Source: RUG343 sp964486215
GTDB lineage: Bacteria > Bacillota_I > Bacilli_A > RF39 > UBA660
Assembly (NCBI GenBank): GCA_964486215.1
Contig: CAZALI010000007.1
Span: 1-49,705 of the forward strand
Direction: 5' to 3'
DNA length: 49,705 nucleotides
Each line of letters begins with the position of its first letter. The stretch's first letter is position 1. Below are positions 25,996-34,830 of this stretch, in pieces. Under the pieces are notes generated by a model that was given only the letters and a program-made list of their open reading frames with translations, did not search any database and was not told where the DNA came from. A program made the translations under genes and the position numbers.

Positions 25996-28092
25996 CTATT
26001 TATTAACGCCTTGTCCACTCCAAATATTTCCACCTTCACCAGCTTTAGAACTGTGTTCAACATCAGGTGTTAATGGATCCTTAGCAGTAGCAGGTAATTC
26101 CTTGCCATAAATATGTCCGATAGCCTCCTTGATATCGCTGGCATTCTTTTTGTATTTTTCTGCTTCGCCTTGAGCATCGCTCATTGTGTCGTATTTAGTA
26201 TTAAGTATAATATATTGTTTAAACTTCTCATCATTGCCATCTAAATTATGATCTCTGACTGTCTCTAAAATCTTACCGCCAAGATGTTTATCGTCAACAG
26301 TGCTTGCATCGATACCATATTTTTTCTTAACGTCAGCTTTAAATTGATCAATAGCTTTATTATTCTTATCAATTTCTTCTTGAATCCTTTGCTGTTCTTT
26401 AGCATCTTTGGCACCTTTAAATTTAGCCTCTAAAGCTTCTCTTGTTGATGTTAATCCTTTGAACGTCTTATTATCGTTCCAAGCTTCTCTACCGTTTTCT
26501 AATGTTACTCCATTATTAGCAGCAAATTGTTGATATCCTTCGTAATCTTTTGTTGCTCTATCAGCTCTTGCTTCAGCTTCCATCCAGTTAGATTTGGCTT
26601 TCTTATAAACACTATCACTAGCACCTATACTTTTACCAAGAGCTATATCACTTCTGTGATCAAGGTATCCAAGAAGACCTCCACGTCTATTTTTATCTCC
26701 TGTTAATTGCTGTAAAGTAGCATCTCTAAATCCTGCATAACCATTTTCTGTTGGAGAAAAAGCTTTTCCATTGGCAGCAGCATCACTAGCATCGCTCATG
26801 GCTTTTAACATGTTAGAACCTGCTTTAGCAAATGAACCTGCATTTAAGCCACCAGCTTTAAGAGTACCTAAACCACTCATCAATCCAGAAAGTCCGATAT
26901 TAGTTAAAGAAGTATCTTTAATTCCTAATACGTTAGCGATATATTTAGGTGCTTGTTTAGCAAACAAGAATAGTCCTAAACAAATAATTATAAATGAGAA
27001 TGGTCCAAAATTATCTATAACTATACCATTCTTAATAATATCAATAATTATAAATAAGACAAAATAAACAATTATTAATCTAATAAATATATCTAAATAT
27101 GTTTGAAGTAAGGCTTTACACCAGTTTGAAAAAGCTTGATTTTCTTTAGAATCAGGTCCCATATAAGCTATTATTGGTATTGGAGCAATTAATCTTAAAA
27201 TAGCTAATTTTATGGCACGAATAGCTATATCAACTGAATATCCTAAAAGTACAAAAGCAAATACTAATGATACAGCAAATGGTACAAATAAGATATAATT
27301 AAATACATATCTATTTTCACCTTTAATTGAACGAATCATATTACTGGCAAGTGGTACGCCACTATTATCCACATCATTACAAGCCAACGTAATGTACTCT
27401 GTATTATATAAATATGTTCCCGAATATAAATCAGTGTACTTATCTATAACTGACTGATCACTAATATTACACATTCTATTTTTTGCTTTTGTTTCATCAC
27501 TTTTACCTTCTTTTAAATTAAATGATACAAAAGCTTTAGCTATGGTACTGATAAAAATTTGTGATGAATATTTTAAATCCTGTTCTACTTTTTCCTTAGA
27601 ATTGTCAGTACTTCCTAGTACTATTCTACCTAAAGTATTTTGTTTTAATATTCTAGATTGTAGTGAATATAACGTACCAAATAGTATACCGTTATTATTA
27701 ACTTCTTTTTCAAAATTATTACTTGCATTTGGTATATTTAATGGTGTTATTACCGCTAACATAAGTAGTCCTATGACAACCTTTTTTATAACAGCTGAAA
27801 AGCTACTATCACCCTTTTGCATTGAATCTGGGTTTACTATACCTTTTAAGGCTACTATAGATAATCTAAATACCATAAAAACGCCAAGTATCAATTGAAC
27901 TCGACCATAGAAGTTTCTAATAGTAGCACTCTGTAATAATTCAGCACTAGCTACATTAAAAAATAATTCATAACTCATCGCTAACAAAAAGAAACCTAAT
28001 CTGTTAAACCAACCATGAAAGATTTCACGGATTAAGTCAAATACGAAATTAGCTGGCGTAGTGCTTGTTTTAAAAATATCTAGAATTGTCAT
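25996..28092 (-). CDS. VirB6/TrbL-like polytopic channel protein
   Basis: A 698-residue protein with several membrane helices in residues 1-390 (for example YVFNYILFVPFAVSLVFAF, then a long pair around YLDIFIRLIIVYFVLFIII) and a long hydrophilic cytoplasmic or exported C-terminal tail (400-698) rich in Lys, Asp and Ala and probably coiled coil. Position between the VirB2-like gene and PrgI, and this topology, match VirB6 proteins that form the membrane pore of type IV secretion. Gly-rich helices near 400-430 mark the junction. The start has GTGAGG upstream. Confidence 0.82.
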   Translation of the reverse strand: MTILDIFKTSTTPANFVFDLIREIFHGWFNRLGFFLLAMSYELFFNVASAELLQSATIRNFYGRVQLILGVFMVFRLSIVALKGIVNPDSMQKGDSSFSAVIKKVVIGLLMLAVITPLNIPNASNNFEKEVNNNGILFGTLYSLQSRILKQNTLGRIVLGSTDNSKEKVEQDLKYSSQIFISTIAKAFVSFNLKEGKSDETKAKNRMCNISDQSVIDKYTDLYSGTYLYNTEYITLACNDVDNSGVPLASNMIRSIKGENRYVFNYILFVPFAVSLVFAFVLLGYSVDIAIRAIKLAILRLIAPIPIIAYMGPDSKENQAFSNWCKALLQTYLDIFIRLIIVYFVLFIIIDIIKNGIVIDNFGPFSFIIICLGLFLFAKQAPKYIANVLGIKDTSLTNIGLSGLMSGLGTLKAGGLNAGSFAKAGSNMLKAMSDASDAAANGKAFSPTENGYAGFRDATLQQLTGDKNRRGGLLGYLDHRSDIALGKSIGASDSVYKKAKSNWMEAEARADRATKDYEGYQQFAANNGVTLENGREAWNDNKTFKGLTSTREALEAKFKGAKDAKEQQRIQEEIDKNNKAIDQFKADVKKKYGIDASTVDDKHLGGKILETVRDHNLDGNDEKFKQYIILNTKYDTMSDAQGEAEKYKKNASDIKEAIGHIYGKELPATAKDPLTPDVEHSSKAGEGGNIWSGQGVNK

Positions 28093-28110
28093 AGCCTCAC
28101 ATCTTTTCTA

Positions 28111-28614
28111 TTATTCTATGCCACATAACGGATCTGAAATGACATTAAATACTTGTAATAAAACTTGTACTATTGTAGGTACTAAGAAAAGTACAGCCAC
28201 AAGAATTAATCTTGTTGTCAAGTGATTTATTGCCTTCTTCATAGCCTCATCATCACTTAATACAATAGTCTTAGTAAATTCTATTCCGCTCAATACTATA
28301 ACTGCAAGTGGACCTAAAATACGCATATATGTTAATATCTTTACTACTAGCCAAGCAACTGAATCTTCATTTTTAGGATTACCAAGTAATGAATTACAAT
28401 CTGCTTCAGCATCAGAATCAAAACTTTTACCAAGATCGTCTACATTAGTAGATGTCTTAGATGTCTTTTTTGTTGATTTTTTGGCTATTTGTACATATGT
28501 TGACACCTTATTTAATTGATTTCCTTCATTAGTAGTCTTAGCTTCTATAGTTATAGGTGCCAAAAACAACATACTAATAGCAATTATTATAAATAGTTTT
28601 AGTTGAAATTTCAT
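28111..28614 (-). CDS. VirB2-like pilin/channel subunit with signal peptide
   Basis: A 167-residue protein (start at the ATG at 28614, which gives a classic signal peptide ending near LAPITIEA). After a Lys/Thr-rich stretch come two helices (about 88-113 and 136-157) joined by a charged loop with LSDDEAMKKAI. That helix-loop-helix matches the 103-residue neighbour and the N-termini of the two NlpC/P60 proteins at 46755 and 47644. VirB2/TrbC pilins have just this shape: signal peptide plus two hydrophobic helices. A promoter immediately upstream is predicted, and virB6 follows 18 bp later. Confidence 0.75.
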   Translation of the reverse strand: MKFQLKLFIIIAISMLFLAPITIEAKTTNEGNQLNKVSTYVQIAKKSTKKTSKTSTNVDDLGKSFDSDAEADCNSLLGNPKNEDSVAWLVVKILTYMRILGPLAVIVLSGIEFTKTIVLSDDEAMKKAINHLTTRLILVAVLFLVPTIVQVLLQVFNVISDPLCGIE

Positions 28615-28644
28615 AAAATCACATCTCTTTAACATATCATCTAA

Positions 28645-28673
28645 ATTATATCAAAAGTAAAAAAAAATAGCAA
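28645..28673 (-). promoter_or_regulatory. Possible promoter of the VirB2-like gene
   Basis: Minus strand TTGCTA (28668-28673), 17-bp spacer, TATAAT (28645-28650). The -35 overlaps the preceding terminator stem. Confidence 0.5.
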
Positions 28674-28683
28674 TAAATTGCTA
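28659..28683 (-). terminator. Terminator between the two VirB2-like genes
   Basis: TAGCAA (28668-28673) / TTGCTA (28678-28683) with loop TAAA, followed by T9 on the minus strand. Partial read-through is expected given the short stem. Confidence 0.6.
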
Positions 28684-28684
28684 C

Positions 28685-28996
28685 TTATTTTATCCTATTC
28701 CAGCATGATAGCCATGTGTCAGTATCTGCTCCTGAAGCTTTACTTTCTGATACTATACCCATAACTACTCTAACTAGTGTGAATATTAAGAATACCATAG
28801 CTGCATAAATAAATCTCTTGATTAATTTACCTTGTTGTTCCTTAATTTCTTTTTCATCACTAGCAATTACTGCTCTTCCTAAATCAATCGTTCCCATTAA
28901 TATTAAACCTATTGGTATTAATATTTGGAATATTGGTAAAATACCTTTTTTTACAATTCTTACTACTGGTCCTAAACCACGACAATCTCCATCCAT
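28685..28996 (-). CDS. Small VirB2-like two-helix membrane protein
   Basis: 103 residues. Two membrane helices (about 20-43 and 60-82) flank a charged loop ASDEKEIKEQQGKL, the same plan as its neighbour and as the hydrolase N-termini at 46-48 kb. There is no signal peptide, so it should insert by its own helices. It is the first gene after a strong promoter (29024-29050) and is followed by a terminator, so it is likely made at higher levels than the genes downstream, as expected for a pilin-type structural subunit. Confidence 0.72.
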   Translation of the reverse strand: MDGDCRGLGPVVRIVKKGILPIFQILIPIGLILMGTIDLGRAVIASDEKEIKEQQGKLIKRFIYAAMVFLIFTLVRVVMGIVSESKASGADTDTWLSCWNRIK

Positions 28997-29023
28997 ATTA
29001 TCTCTCCTTATTTCTAGTTATAT

Positions 29024-29050
29024 ATTATATTATTTTTTTTACTTTGTCAA
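29024..29050 (-). promoter_or_regulatory. Strong promoter between the Tad and T4SS halves
   Basis: Minus strand consensus TTGACA (29045-29050), with TATAAT 15 bp downstream (29024-29029) or TAATAT 17 bp downstream. GGAGAG follows before the first start. Confidence 0.65.
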
Positions 29051-29054
29051 TTAG

Positions 29055-30074
29055 TTAACGTCTAAATAAACCAAATATTTTATTTGCCTTGTCACTATCA
29101 TTAGAACTTCTTATAATACCTAATCTGCTTAAAAAATCTACTATAGTATCATTTCTCTTACGATCATTTAATGGAGGAATATTATATAGTATTTTTAATC
29201 CAGACTCTGATTCTAAGTCACTAACATCTTTATTAGATAGTAAACTTTTATTTAAAACAACATGTTCTGTCTTTAACTTATCTAAGACAAAATTGTTTTT
29301 ATCTATCATTTTGTTTAATTGTAGTGTACTTGGTTCTAGTAAATAAACAATTTTATTACACATAGAATAATCATTACACTTATTTAAGTCTATTAAAATT
29401 ATTTTAACTTTATTTTTTTCACTAATATATTGACGTAAATCATTACTACTAACAGATACCATATTCTTTAGGCTAAAATATCTAAAATCATCACGATCTA
29501 CTTCTACTGCTAAAACTTTGTCTTTACCAAATATAGCTGATAACTCTTTAGTCATCATATATATTAGAGAAGTTGCTCCTGCATGTAATGTAGCATTCTT
29601 GATACCAATAGTAGTGGATGCTAAATTAGCACTGGCTGATACACTACTTTCTACTACACTAGTAGCTTTCTCAGTAGGAGTTGCTCCTGTACTTTCTAGC
29701 TTTTGAATATGAGAAACATCTTTATAAGTATTACTTTTCTTTATTAAGTACTTAACTCCATCTAAGTTAGTTGTAAAGTTATAGATACCAGCAGAAATTA
29801 AATTAGATAAGAAACTAGTTGTACAAAAATCACTACCTTCAGGTAAAAAGATAATTAATTTATCTGGATCTAAGCCTTCAGCTAATGATCTAAATGTTTC
29901 TATCTCTTTATTATTATTTAGTGCTGTTACATCTATAATCATTTTGTTATAGAAAAAAGTTGAAAACATATCAACTATTTCTTTTACACTATACGTACCT
30001 GTTATGTGTTTAATTATGTCTATGTCAAGTGATGATAATTTTGCTTCAGAATTATTAGTTATTAGTACATTCAA
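29055..30074 (-). CDS. tadZ: TadZ/CpaE-like protein with a degenerate P-loop
   Basis: 339 residues. A receiver-like N-terminal domain (about 1-120) is followed by a ParA/MinD-type region (about 155-300). Where active family members have a KGGxGKT Walker A, this one has IGIKNATLHAGATSLIYMM (157-173), without the Lys; many TadZ proteins have atypical P-loops, so a localisation role without strong ATPase activity is plausible. TadZ proteins place the Tad machine at a pole or site. The start is TTG with GAGGTGAT upstream. It follows the TadE-like gene by 22 bp in the pilus operon. Confidence 0.7.
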   Translation of the reverse strand: MNVLITNNSEAKLSSLDIDIIKHITGTYSVKEIVDMFSTFFYNKMIIDVTALNNNKEIETFRSLAEGLDPDKLIIFLPEGSDFCTTSFLSNLISAGIYNFTTNLDGVKYLIKKSNTYKDVSHIQKLESTGATPTEKATSVVESSVSASANLASTTIGIKNATLHAGATSLIYMMTKELSAIFGKDKVLAVEVDRDDFRYFSLKNMVSVSSNDLRQYISEKNKVKIILIDLNKCNDYSMCNKIVYLLEPSTLQLNKMIDKNNFVLDKLKTEHVVLNKSLLSNKDVSDLESESGLKILYNIPPLNDRKRNDTIVDFLSRLGIIRSSNDSDKANKIFGLFRR

Positions 30075-30096
30075 ATTATCATCACCTCTTTTTATT

Positions 30097-30582
30097 CTAT
30101 ACTTCCATCTTTTTTGTATCGCCAGTTACATGGAATAATTTTATACCTGGCATTATTCTGTTTATTACGGGTATATCTACATTAACTACCGTTATTACTT
30201 TGTAATAGCGCGTTGTTTTGTTTTTTCCCCTAGCTAATTTTATTGTTTCGGTATATGGTATAATACAATATTGATTATTTGGGCATGATGGTGAGCCAGA
30301 ACTGATGTATGATCCATCAACTTTACTATAATCACCACTTATGTCATTTGGACTAATGCGGAATACACTATAACCAATTTTCTTTCCATATTCATCTATG
30401 TCATTGGCACAATTGGTACCACTACCACACTCTCCATCATAAGCTTCCAAGTTACTGATGATTTTATTTTTAAATTTGAAAGCTTTACTATAGTTTACAT
30501 TAAATGCCATATAACCAGAGATCAAAACTAAGAACACGGCAATAATAACGATGTTAAATACACCACCTATTGCGTCACTCAT
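30097..30582 (-). CDS. TadE/TadF-like minor pilin
   Basis: 161 residues. A hydrophobic N-terminal helix (about 8-28) with VNYSKAFKFKNKIISNLEAYD just after it resembles the TadE/TadF layout, where Phe/Tyr and charged residues follow the membrane helix. The exported part holds a pair of cysteines (CGSGTNC) and another pair (SCPNNQYC). The gene begins 11 bp after the 55-residue pilin gene and shares its promoter. Probable minor pilin or pseudopilin; the family assignment is by pattern only. Confidence 0.7.
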   Translation of the reverse strand: MSDAIGGVFNIVIIAVFLVLISGYMAFNVNYSKAFKFKNKIISNLEAYDGECGSGTNCANDIDEYGKKIGYSVFRISPNDISGDYSKVDGSYISSGSPSCPNNQYCIIPYTETIKLARGKNKTTRYYKVITVVNVDIPVINRIMPGIKLFHVTGDTKKMEV

Positions 30583-30593
30583 TTTTTGTTACA

Positions 30594-30761
30594 TTATCCT
30601 TCCCAATTTGCATCTTTATTATTAGTTGTTGTATTGTCCTTCCATTGTTGACTAATTGTTTTTGTTATAGTAGGCCAAAATAGATAGAAACCTCCTAGTA
30701 TGAACCCAATTAATACAACTGTGATAACAGTTAAACTTAATTCTCCTGTAGCTGCTTTCAT
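30594..30761 (-). CDS. Candidate major Flp/Tad-type pilin (55 residues)
   Basis: A small gene that is easily overlooked: ATG at 30761, stop at 30594, 55 residues, preceded by AAGGAG. The protein starts MKAATGELSLTVIT, continues with a single hydrophobic helix (about 11-28), and ends in a short polar tail with NTTTNN. Its size matches Flp pilins, and a Gly-Glu pair before the helix is a possible processing site, but the classical Flp Glu-Tyr motif is not present, so prepilin-peptidase cleavage is uncertain. It has its own strong promoter (30791-30819) inside the tad run, as expected for an abundant subunit. No prepilin peptidase gene is in the window. Confidence 0.75.
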   Translation of the reverse strand: MKAATGELSLTVITVVLIGFILGGFYLFWPTITKTISQQWKDNTTTNNKDANWEG

Positions 30762-30790
30762 CAAATCACTCCTTCCTTATTATCAATTTA

Positions 30791-30819
30791 ATTATAGCAA
30801 ACTGCTTTTTATTTTTCAA
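30791..30819 (-). promoter_or_regulatory. Internal promoter before the small pilin gene
   Basis: Minus strand TTGAAA (30814-30819), 17-bp spacer, TATAAT (30791-30796), starting at the end of tadC. Confidence 0.7.
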
Positions 30820-31614
30820 CTATAGACTAAATATACTTAACATAGCAATCAATATGATTATCATTGTACCTATTCCAGTAACAGTAAGCATAATCATAGT
30901 TTGATTCTCCATCTTATTTAGTCTTTCTTTATATTTTACTTCTCTTGCTTTATTTTGTAATGATGAAACTGTTCTAGAAAACATCATAAGTCTATCTTGT
31001 TTCTTTTCTTGTGAACCTATACCTAATCTATATAATAGTCTCATCATTCTCATGGAATCACGTACCGGATAAGTATTAGCAAATTCCATATATGGATCAA
31101 CTGATGAATCACCTGCATTTATTCTATCAATCATTCTTCTTAGACCTGGTTTAAATATTTCAGGTGCATCTGGTATAGATTTACCTATAGCAACTGGTAC
31201 TGTATAGTGTTGTATAAGTATTTCTAAGCTTTTTAAATAATATGGCAACATTATGTCAATATCATGTAAATGAGCTTTATAGAACTTCTTTAGTGAGAAG
31301 TAACTTGATTTAAATACTAATGCTGCGATTGCAACTGCAAATACTATTCCAAGTATTGGACTTTTATCGCCAGCTCCTCCTGTTGATAGAACTAAAACTA
31401 TGGCAAATGTGAATAAGGCATTAGTACAACGTTTCATAAATAGTTGATCTACATCTAATTCATCACCATATTTAGCATATAGCAAGAAATTGTAATCATC
31501 TTCTCTTAATAATTCTAGATACTTTTCATTATCAGCAAAGAATTTATCTTTGTCTATAGTATTATTATAGAAGAAAATGAATAGTATTATTGCTCCTACT
31601 ACTAATATCTCCAT
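30820..31614 (-). CDS. tadC: TadC-type inner-membrane platform protein
   Basis: 264 residues of the T2SSF/TadC family. N-terminal helix, then two helices around 70-105, a cytoplasmic helical domain (YLKSLEILIQHYTVPVAIGKSIPDAP to RLLYRLGIGSQEKKQ), and a C-terminal helix (IMLTVTGIGTMIIILIAM). TadB and TadC form the membrane platform that extracts and assembles pilins above the CpaF ATPase. It starts 1 bp after tadB ends, so the two are translationally coupled. Confidence 0.85.
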   Translation of the reverse strand: MEILVVGAIILFIFFYNNTIDKDKFFADNEKYLELLREDDYNFLLYAKYGDELDVDQLFMKRCTNALFTFAIVLVLSTGGAGDKSPILGIVFAVAIAALVFKSSYFSLKKFYKAHLHDIDIMLPYYLKSLEILIQHYTVPVAIGKSIPDAPEIFKPGLRRMIDRINAGDSSVDPYMEFANTYPVRDSMRMMRLLYRLGIGSQEKKQDRLMMFSRTVSSLQNKAREVKYKERLNKMENQTMIMLTVTGIGTMIIILIAMLSIFSL

Positions 31615-31615
31615 A

Positions 31616-32518
31616 TTATTCAGCTCCTACATTTTCATTATAGTATTTCTCACCACGTAGTAAGAAATAGGTATTAACTATCAGTACTCCATGTAAAAGT
31701 ACTGGTACAATAAAACCATGTAATAATTGGATATATGTTTCTCTGCCTAATAGGTATTGTACTAACATAACCATTAAATATAATAGAATACCAAATTGAA
31801 GGAAATTCTTGTGGAAAGTAGCTCTTTCTATTCTGTCTCTATATACACTTTCTATTAGCATATCAATATCTAGTTGCATATTATCTAGAGAATCAGCTGA
31901 GTTTCTGGCACCTTCTTTAGTTATTTGTAAAAATAACTGATGCATATTTTTAACTATATAGTATGGATATAGCTTACTCATATAATCTAGTGCTTCATCA
32001 ATAGTACCATTTTGATAAGATAAATCAATCATATGTTGAACATCACTTTTTACTGGATCTTCTAAAACACCAGAATTCATAACACCTTCTAGTGATTTTA
32101 CAAATGATTGTGTAGTAGCAAATTCCATAATAACATTTGATGTATATACTTGAATTTGTTCAAATATAAATTCACTGTATATTCTTTTTGATCTTAAATA
32201 TGCTAAGTAAGGTATAAATAATATTGCTACTAATATGTATATAGCACTTATAGCCAAATTATAGAAATATAAGAAACTAACTATACCAGTAAATCCTCCA
32301 ATTACAATAATTTGTAATAAATATTGTCTAGGACTATAGTTCTGTCCTAATTCTTTTATTTTTTCTCTTACTGTTCTATATGAATAAGGAGAAAATCTAT
32401 CATACACACTTTGAAATTTTACTGTTATAAATTTACCTACATTTTGACCTTTATAATTTCTTAGTAAGTAAATCATGACAATTGTTCCAGCAATTAATAA
32501 TAATTCTGGTATATACAT
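31616..32518 (-). CDS. tadB: TadB-type inner-membrane platform protein
   Basis: 300 residues of the T2SSF family. An N-terminal membrane helix, a helix pair at about 68-105, a cytoplasmic domain typical of the fold (SVYDRFSPYSYRTVREKI and EFATTQSFVKSLEGVMN), and a C-terminal helix pair (FGILLYLMVMLVQYLLG). Works with TadC. The start has AGGAGG upstream, 14 bp after cpaF. Confidence 0.86.
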   Translation of the reverse strand: MYIPELLLIAGTIVMIYLLRNYKGQNVGKFITVKFQSVYDRFSPYSYRTVREKIKELGQNYSPRQYLLQIIVIGGFTGIVSFLYFYNLAISAIYILVAILFIPYLAYLRSKRIYSEFIFEQIQVYTSNVIMEFATTQSFVKSLEGVMNSGVLEDPVKSDVQHMIDLSYQNGTIDEALDYMSKLYPYYIVKNMHQLFLQITKEGARNSADSLDNMQLDIDMLIESVYRDRIERATFHKNFLQFGILLYLMVMLVQYLLGRETYIQLLHGFIVPVLLHGVLIVNTYFLLRGEKYYNENVGAE

Positions 32519-32532
32519 ATATTTACCTCCTT

Positions 32533-33975
32533 TTATTCATCCAATTTATTTAATGTAGCATTTGCATTTGTAGCAGGTTGTACTTGTACCGGAGGCTGCT
32601 TGATAGCCTGTGGTTGAACAGGAATACCAGCTATAGGCTCTTTATTGGCTTGTACTGGTGCTGCTACTGCATTTGGTGCAGCCTCTACTACAGGTTTTTG
32701 TACAGCAGTTGGTGCTTGTACTTCTGGCACGACAGTAGAAGTTATATTCTCTACTGCTGGTGCTACATCAGCTACATTATTTTCAGTAGAAGGTTCTTCT
32801 TTCTTCTCTTCAGGCTTTTCTTCAGGAGCTTTTTCTTGTGTCTCTTCTACTTTAGTATCATTATTCTTTTCATCTAATTCATTCCCATCTAAATTATGTT
32901 CTTGTACAGGCATTTGTTCTGGAAGATGGGCAACTATATCAGATACATCAATATTTTGATTTTCTAAGTATTCAATTAAATGATCACTAGGTTTAATCAT
33001 CATAGGTTGTGAATCAAATGTTTTTCTATAAATAGTTCTAGATACTGGATTATTATTTTCATCTACATAGAATTCAGTTACTTCATCTAATTCACGATGA
33101 AATTTACCGTATTTTTTACTATAGTAAGCTTTTATATGAACACCTAATTGAATATACCTATAAATAGTATTTAGGAATTGACCTACTTCCAAGTCAGTTT
33201 CCATAAGTGAATATAGACGATAAGGTATTGAGGCTGCTTTATCAGCATGGATAGTAGATAAAATATTGTGACCAGATGAAATTGAGTTACGTACTGCAGA
33301 AACAGCTTCTGCGCTACGTACTTCTGATAACAATATCCATTTTGGATTTTGTCTCATACAAGTTACTAATACATCTGAATAAGATGCAACATTATTAGTT
33401 TTCATTGCGACTATATCTCTCTGTGGGAATATTTTATCTAAGTGCAATTCTAGTGTATCCTCAATAGTTATAATCTTCTCTTTTGTTTCTGTATGTGATG
33501 CTAAATATTTTACAAATTCAGTTTTACCTGAACCAGTTTCTCCAGCAACCATAATGTTACAGTGACCTAATACACATTTAATTAGAAAATCATGTATATC
33601 TGCATTAAAATAATCTTCTTCAATTAATTTTTCTTTTTGTAATCTAATCTTAGCTGGTGTTTTACGTATAACGAGTGCTATACCATTTGTTGCTATGGAC
33701 TGGTGAACGAAGTTTAGACGTAATTCAGCAGACTCAGCATCTAAAAATGGCTTAGCATTATTAAATGTTGTTCCCATTACATTGGAACATTGAAAGGCCA
33801 AGCGCTCTATAAATTCTGGTGTAGCGCCTGGCACTTCGACATGCATTGAACCTTGTTGTAATGAACGAATCCATATTTGTCCACCATTACAATATGAAAT
33901 ATCCGTTATATCATCATTCTCTAATAAAGGCTTTAACGGTCCAAAATCTAATTTGTCAAATATGTTTTCATTCAT
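32533..33975 (-). CDS. cpaF: CpaF/TadA-type pilus assembly ATPase
   Basis: 480 residues. The first 340 residues form a secretion ATPase: Walker A AGETGSGKT (145-152), Asp box region IITIEDTLELHLD, and the Walker B-region LLSEVRSAEAVSA followed by ISSGHNILSTIHAD. CpaF/TadA powers Flp pilus assembly at the membrane. The C-terminal 110 residues are an unusual tail rich in Glu, Pro, Val, Ala and Gln, probably disordered. It is the first of the tadA-tadB-tadC gene set, downstream of cpaB by 32 bp. Confidence 0.92.
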   Translation of the reverse strand: MNENIFDKLDFGPLKPLLENDDITDISYCNGGQIWIRSLQQGSMHVEVPGATPEFIERLAFQCSNVMGTTFNNAKPFLDAESAELRLNFVHQSIATNGIALVIRKTPAKIRLQKEKLIEEDYFNADIHDFLIKCVLGHCNIMVAGETGSGKTEFVKYLASHTETKEKIITIEDTLELHLDKIFPQRDIVAMKTNNVASYSDVLVTCMRQNPKWILLSEVRSAEAVSAVRNSISSGHNILSTIHADKAASIPYRLYSLMETDLEVGQFLNTIYRYIQLGVHIKAYYSKKYGKFHRELDEVTEFYVDENNNPVSRTIYRKTFDSQPMMIKPSDHLIEYLENQNIDVSDIVAHLPEQMPVQEHNLDGNELDEKNNDTKVEETQEKAPEEKPEEKKEEPSTENNVADVAPAVENITSTVVPEVQAPTAVQKPVVEAAPNAVAAPVQANKEPIAGIPVQPQAIKQPPVQVQPATNANATLNKLDE

Positions 33976-34007
33976 ATTTTCATCCCCATTATTCTTTTAT
34001 ATTATGT

Positions 34008-34814
34008 TTAAGAATTACTTGTTTCAGTCCATTCAGTTATATCGTTGATGTAATCTTTCATCTTCTCATTGCTTAATTTAATACTTCCTGGATCATCTTT
34101 TAATGATTCATTAGTTGGTACTGGTATTAAATCAGCTTCATAGTTACCTAAGTATTCTGCTTTCTTTAGCATTACAAATATATCTTCTGGTACAGCGAAA
34201 ATAATCATAGCTGGTTCAGCTTTCTCATCTAAATTAGAGAATACTGGGTTACCACTTGAATCATTAACAGCAATAATCTTTACATTAGAAATAAATTTTC
34301 CTAACATAATTGGATCTGTATCTGACACTCGCTTAGTATCATCTGATTTTTTTACTATTTTTAAGTAAATATCTATATAGTTACCTGGATACATAGCATT
34401 ACCATAAGTACTTTCAGTATTAACAGCTAAATTATATAACACATAACCCGTTTTTACATTTAATATTATATTAGCTGGTAATTGTTCTTTTTTTACAACT
34501 TGTCTTTTGTAGAATAAGCTACCTTCTGGAATAATACTATCAGCGTTAGCATATCTATCAATGACATCAGAAACATTAGTTACTATATTTCCATTACTAG
34601 CCATTGTAGAAGATATTTGCATAGTACCTATTTTATCTTCTGTAATCTGAGTTCCTGGTTTTATTAATTCCTTAGCGTATGGAACTTCTACCGGAGTTAT
34701 AGCTTGATTTATTCTAAAGTTATAAGCAAAATACAGAATAAATATTACAGCTACTATACCTACTACGGTAACAGTATTTTTATTACCTAAAACTTTTTTT
34801 AGTGCATTATTCAT
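34008..34814 (-). CDS. cpaB: CpaB/RcpC-type SAF-domain pilus assembly protein
   Basis: 268 residues. One N-terminal membrane helix (about 15-35), then the SAF domain: VPYAKELIKPGTQITEDKI and SVIPEGSLF-type strand (SIIPEGSLFYKRQV), then VNTESTYGNAMYPGNYIDI. CpaB/RcpC proteins are outer channel or wall-facing factors for Flp pili; in monoderms they are membrane-anchored. Its place right before cpaF and the start with GGGGAAAAT support this. Confidence 0.82.
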   Translation of the reverse strand: MNNALKKVLGNKNTVTVVGIVAVIFILYFAYNFRINQAITPVEVPYAKELIKPGTQITEDKIGTMQISSTMASNGNIVTNVSDVIDRYANADSIIPEGSLFYKRQVVKKEQLPANIILNVKTGYVLYNLAVNTESTYGNAMYPGNYIDIYLKIVKKSDDTKRVSDTDPIMLGKFISNVKIIAVNDSSGNPVFSNLDEKAEPAMIIFAVPEDIFVMLKKAEYLGNYEADLIPVPTNESLKDDPGSIKLSNEKMKDYINDITEWTETSNS

Positions 34815-34830
34815 ATTTTCCCCTCTTTTT

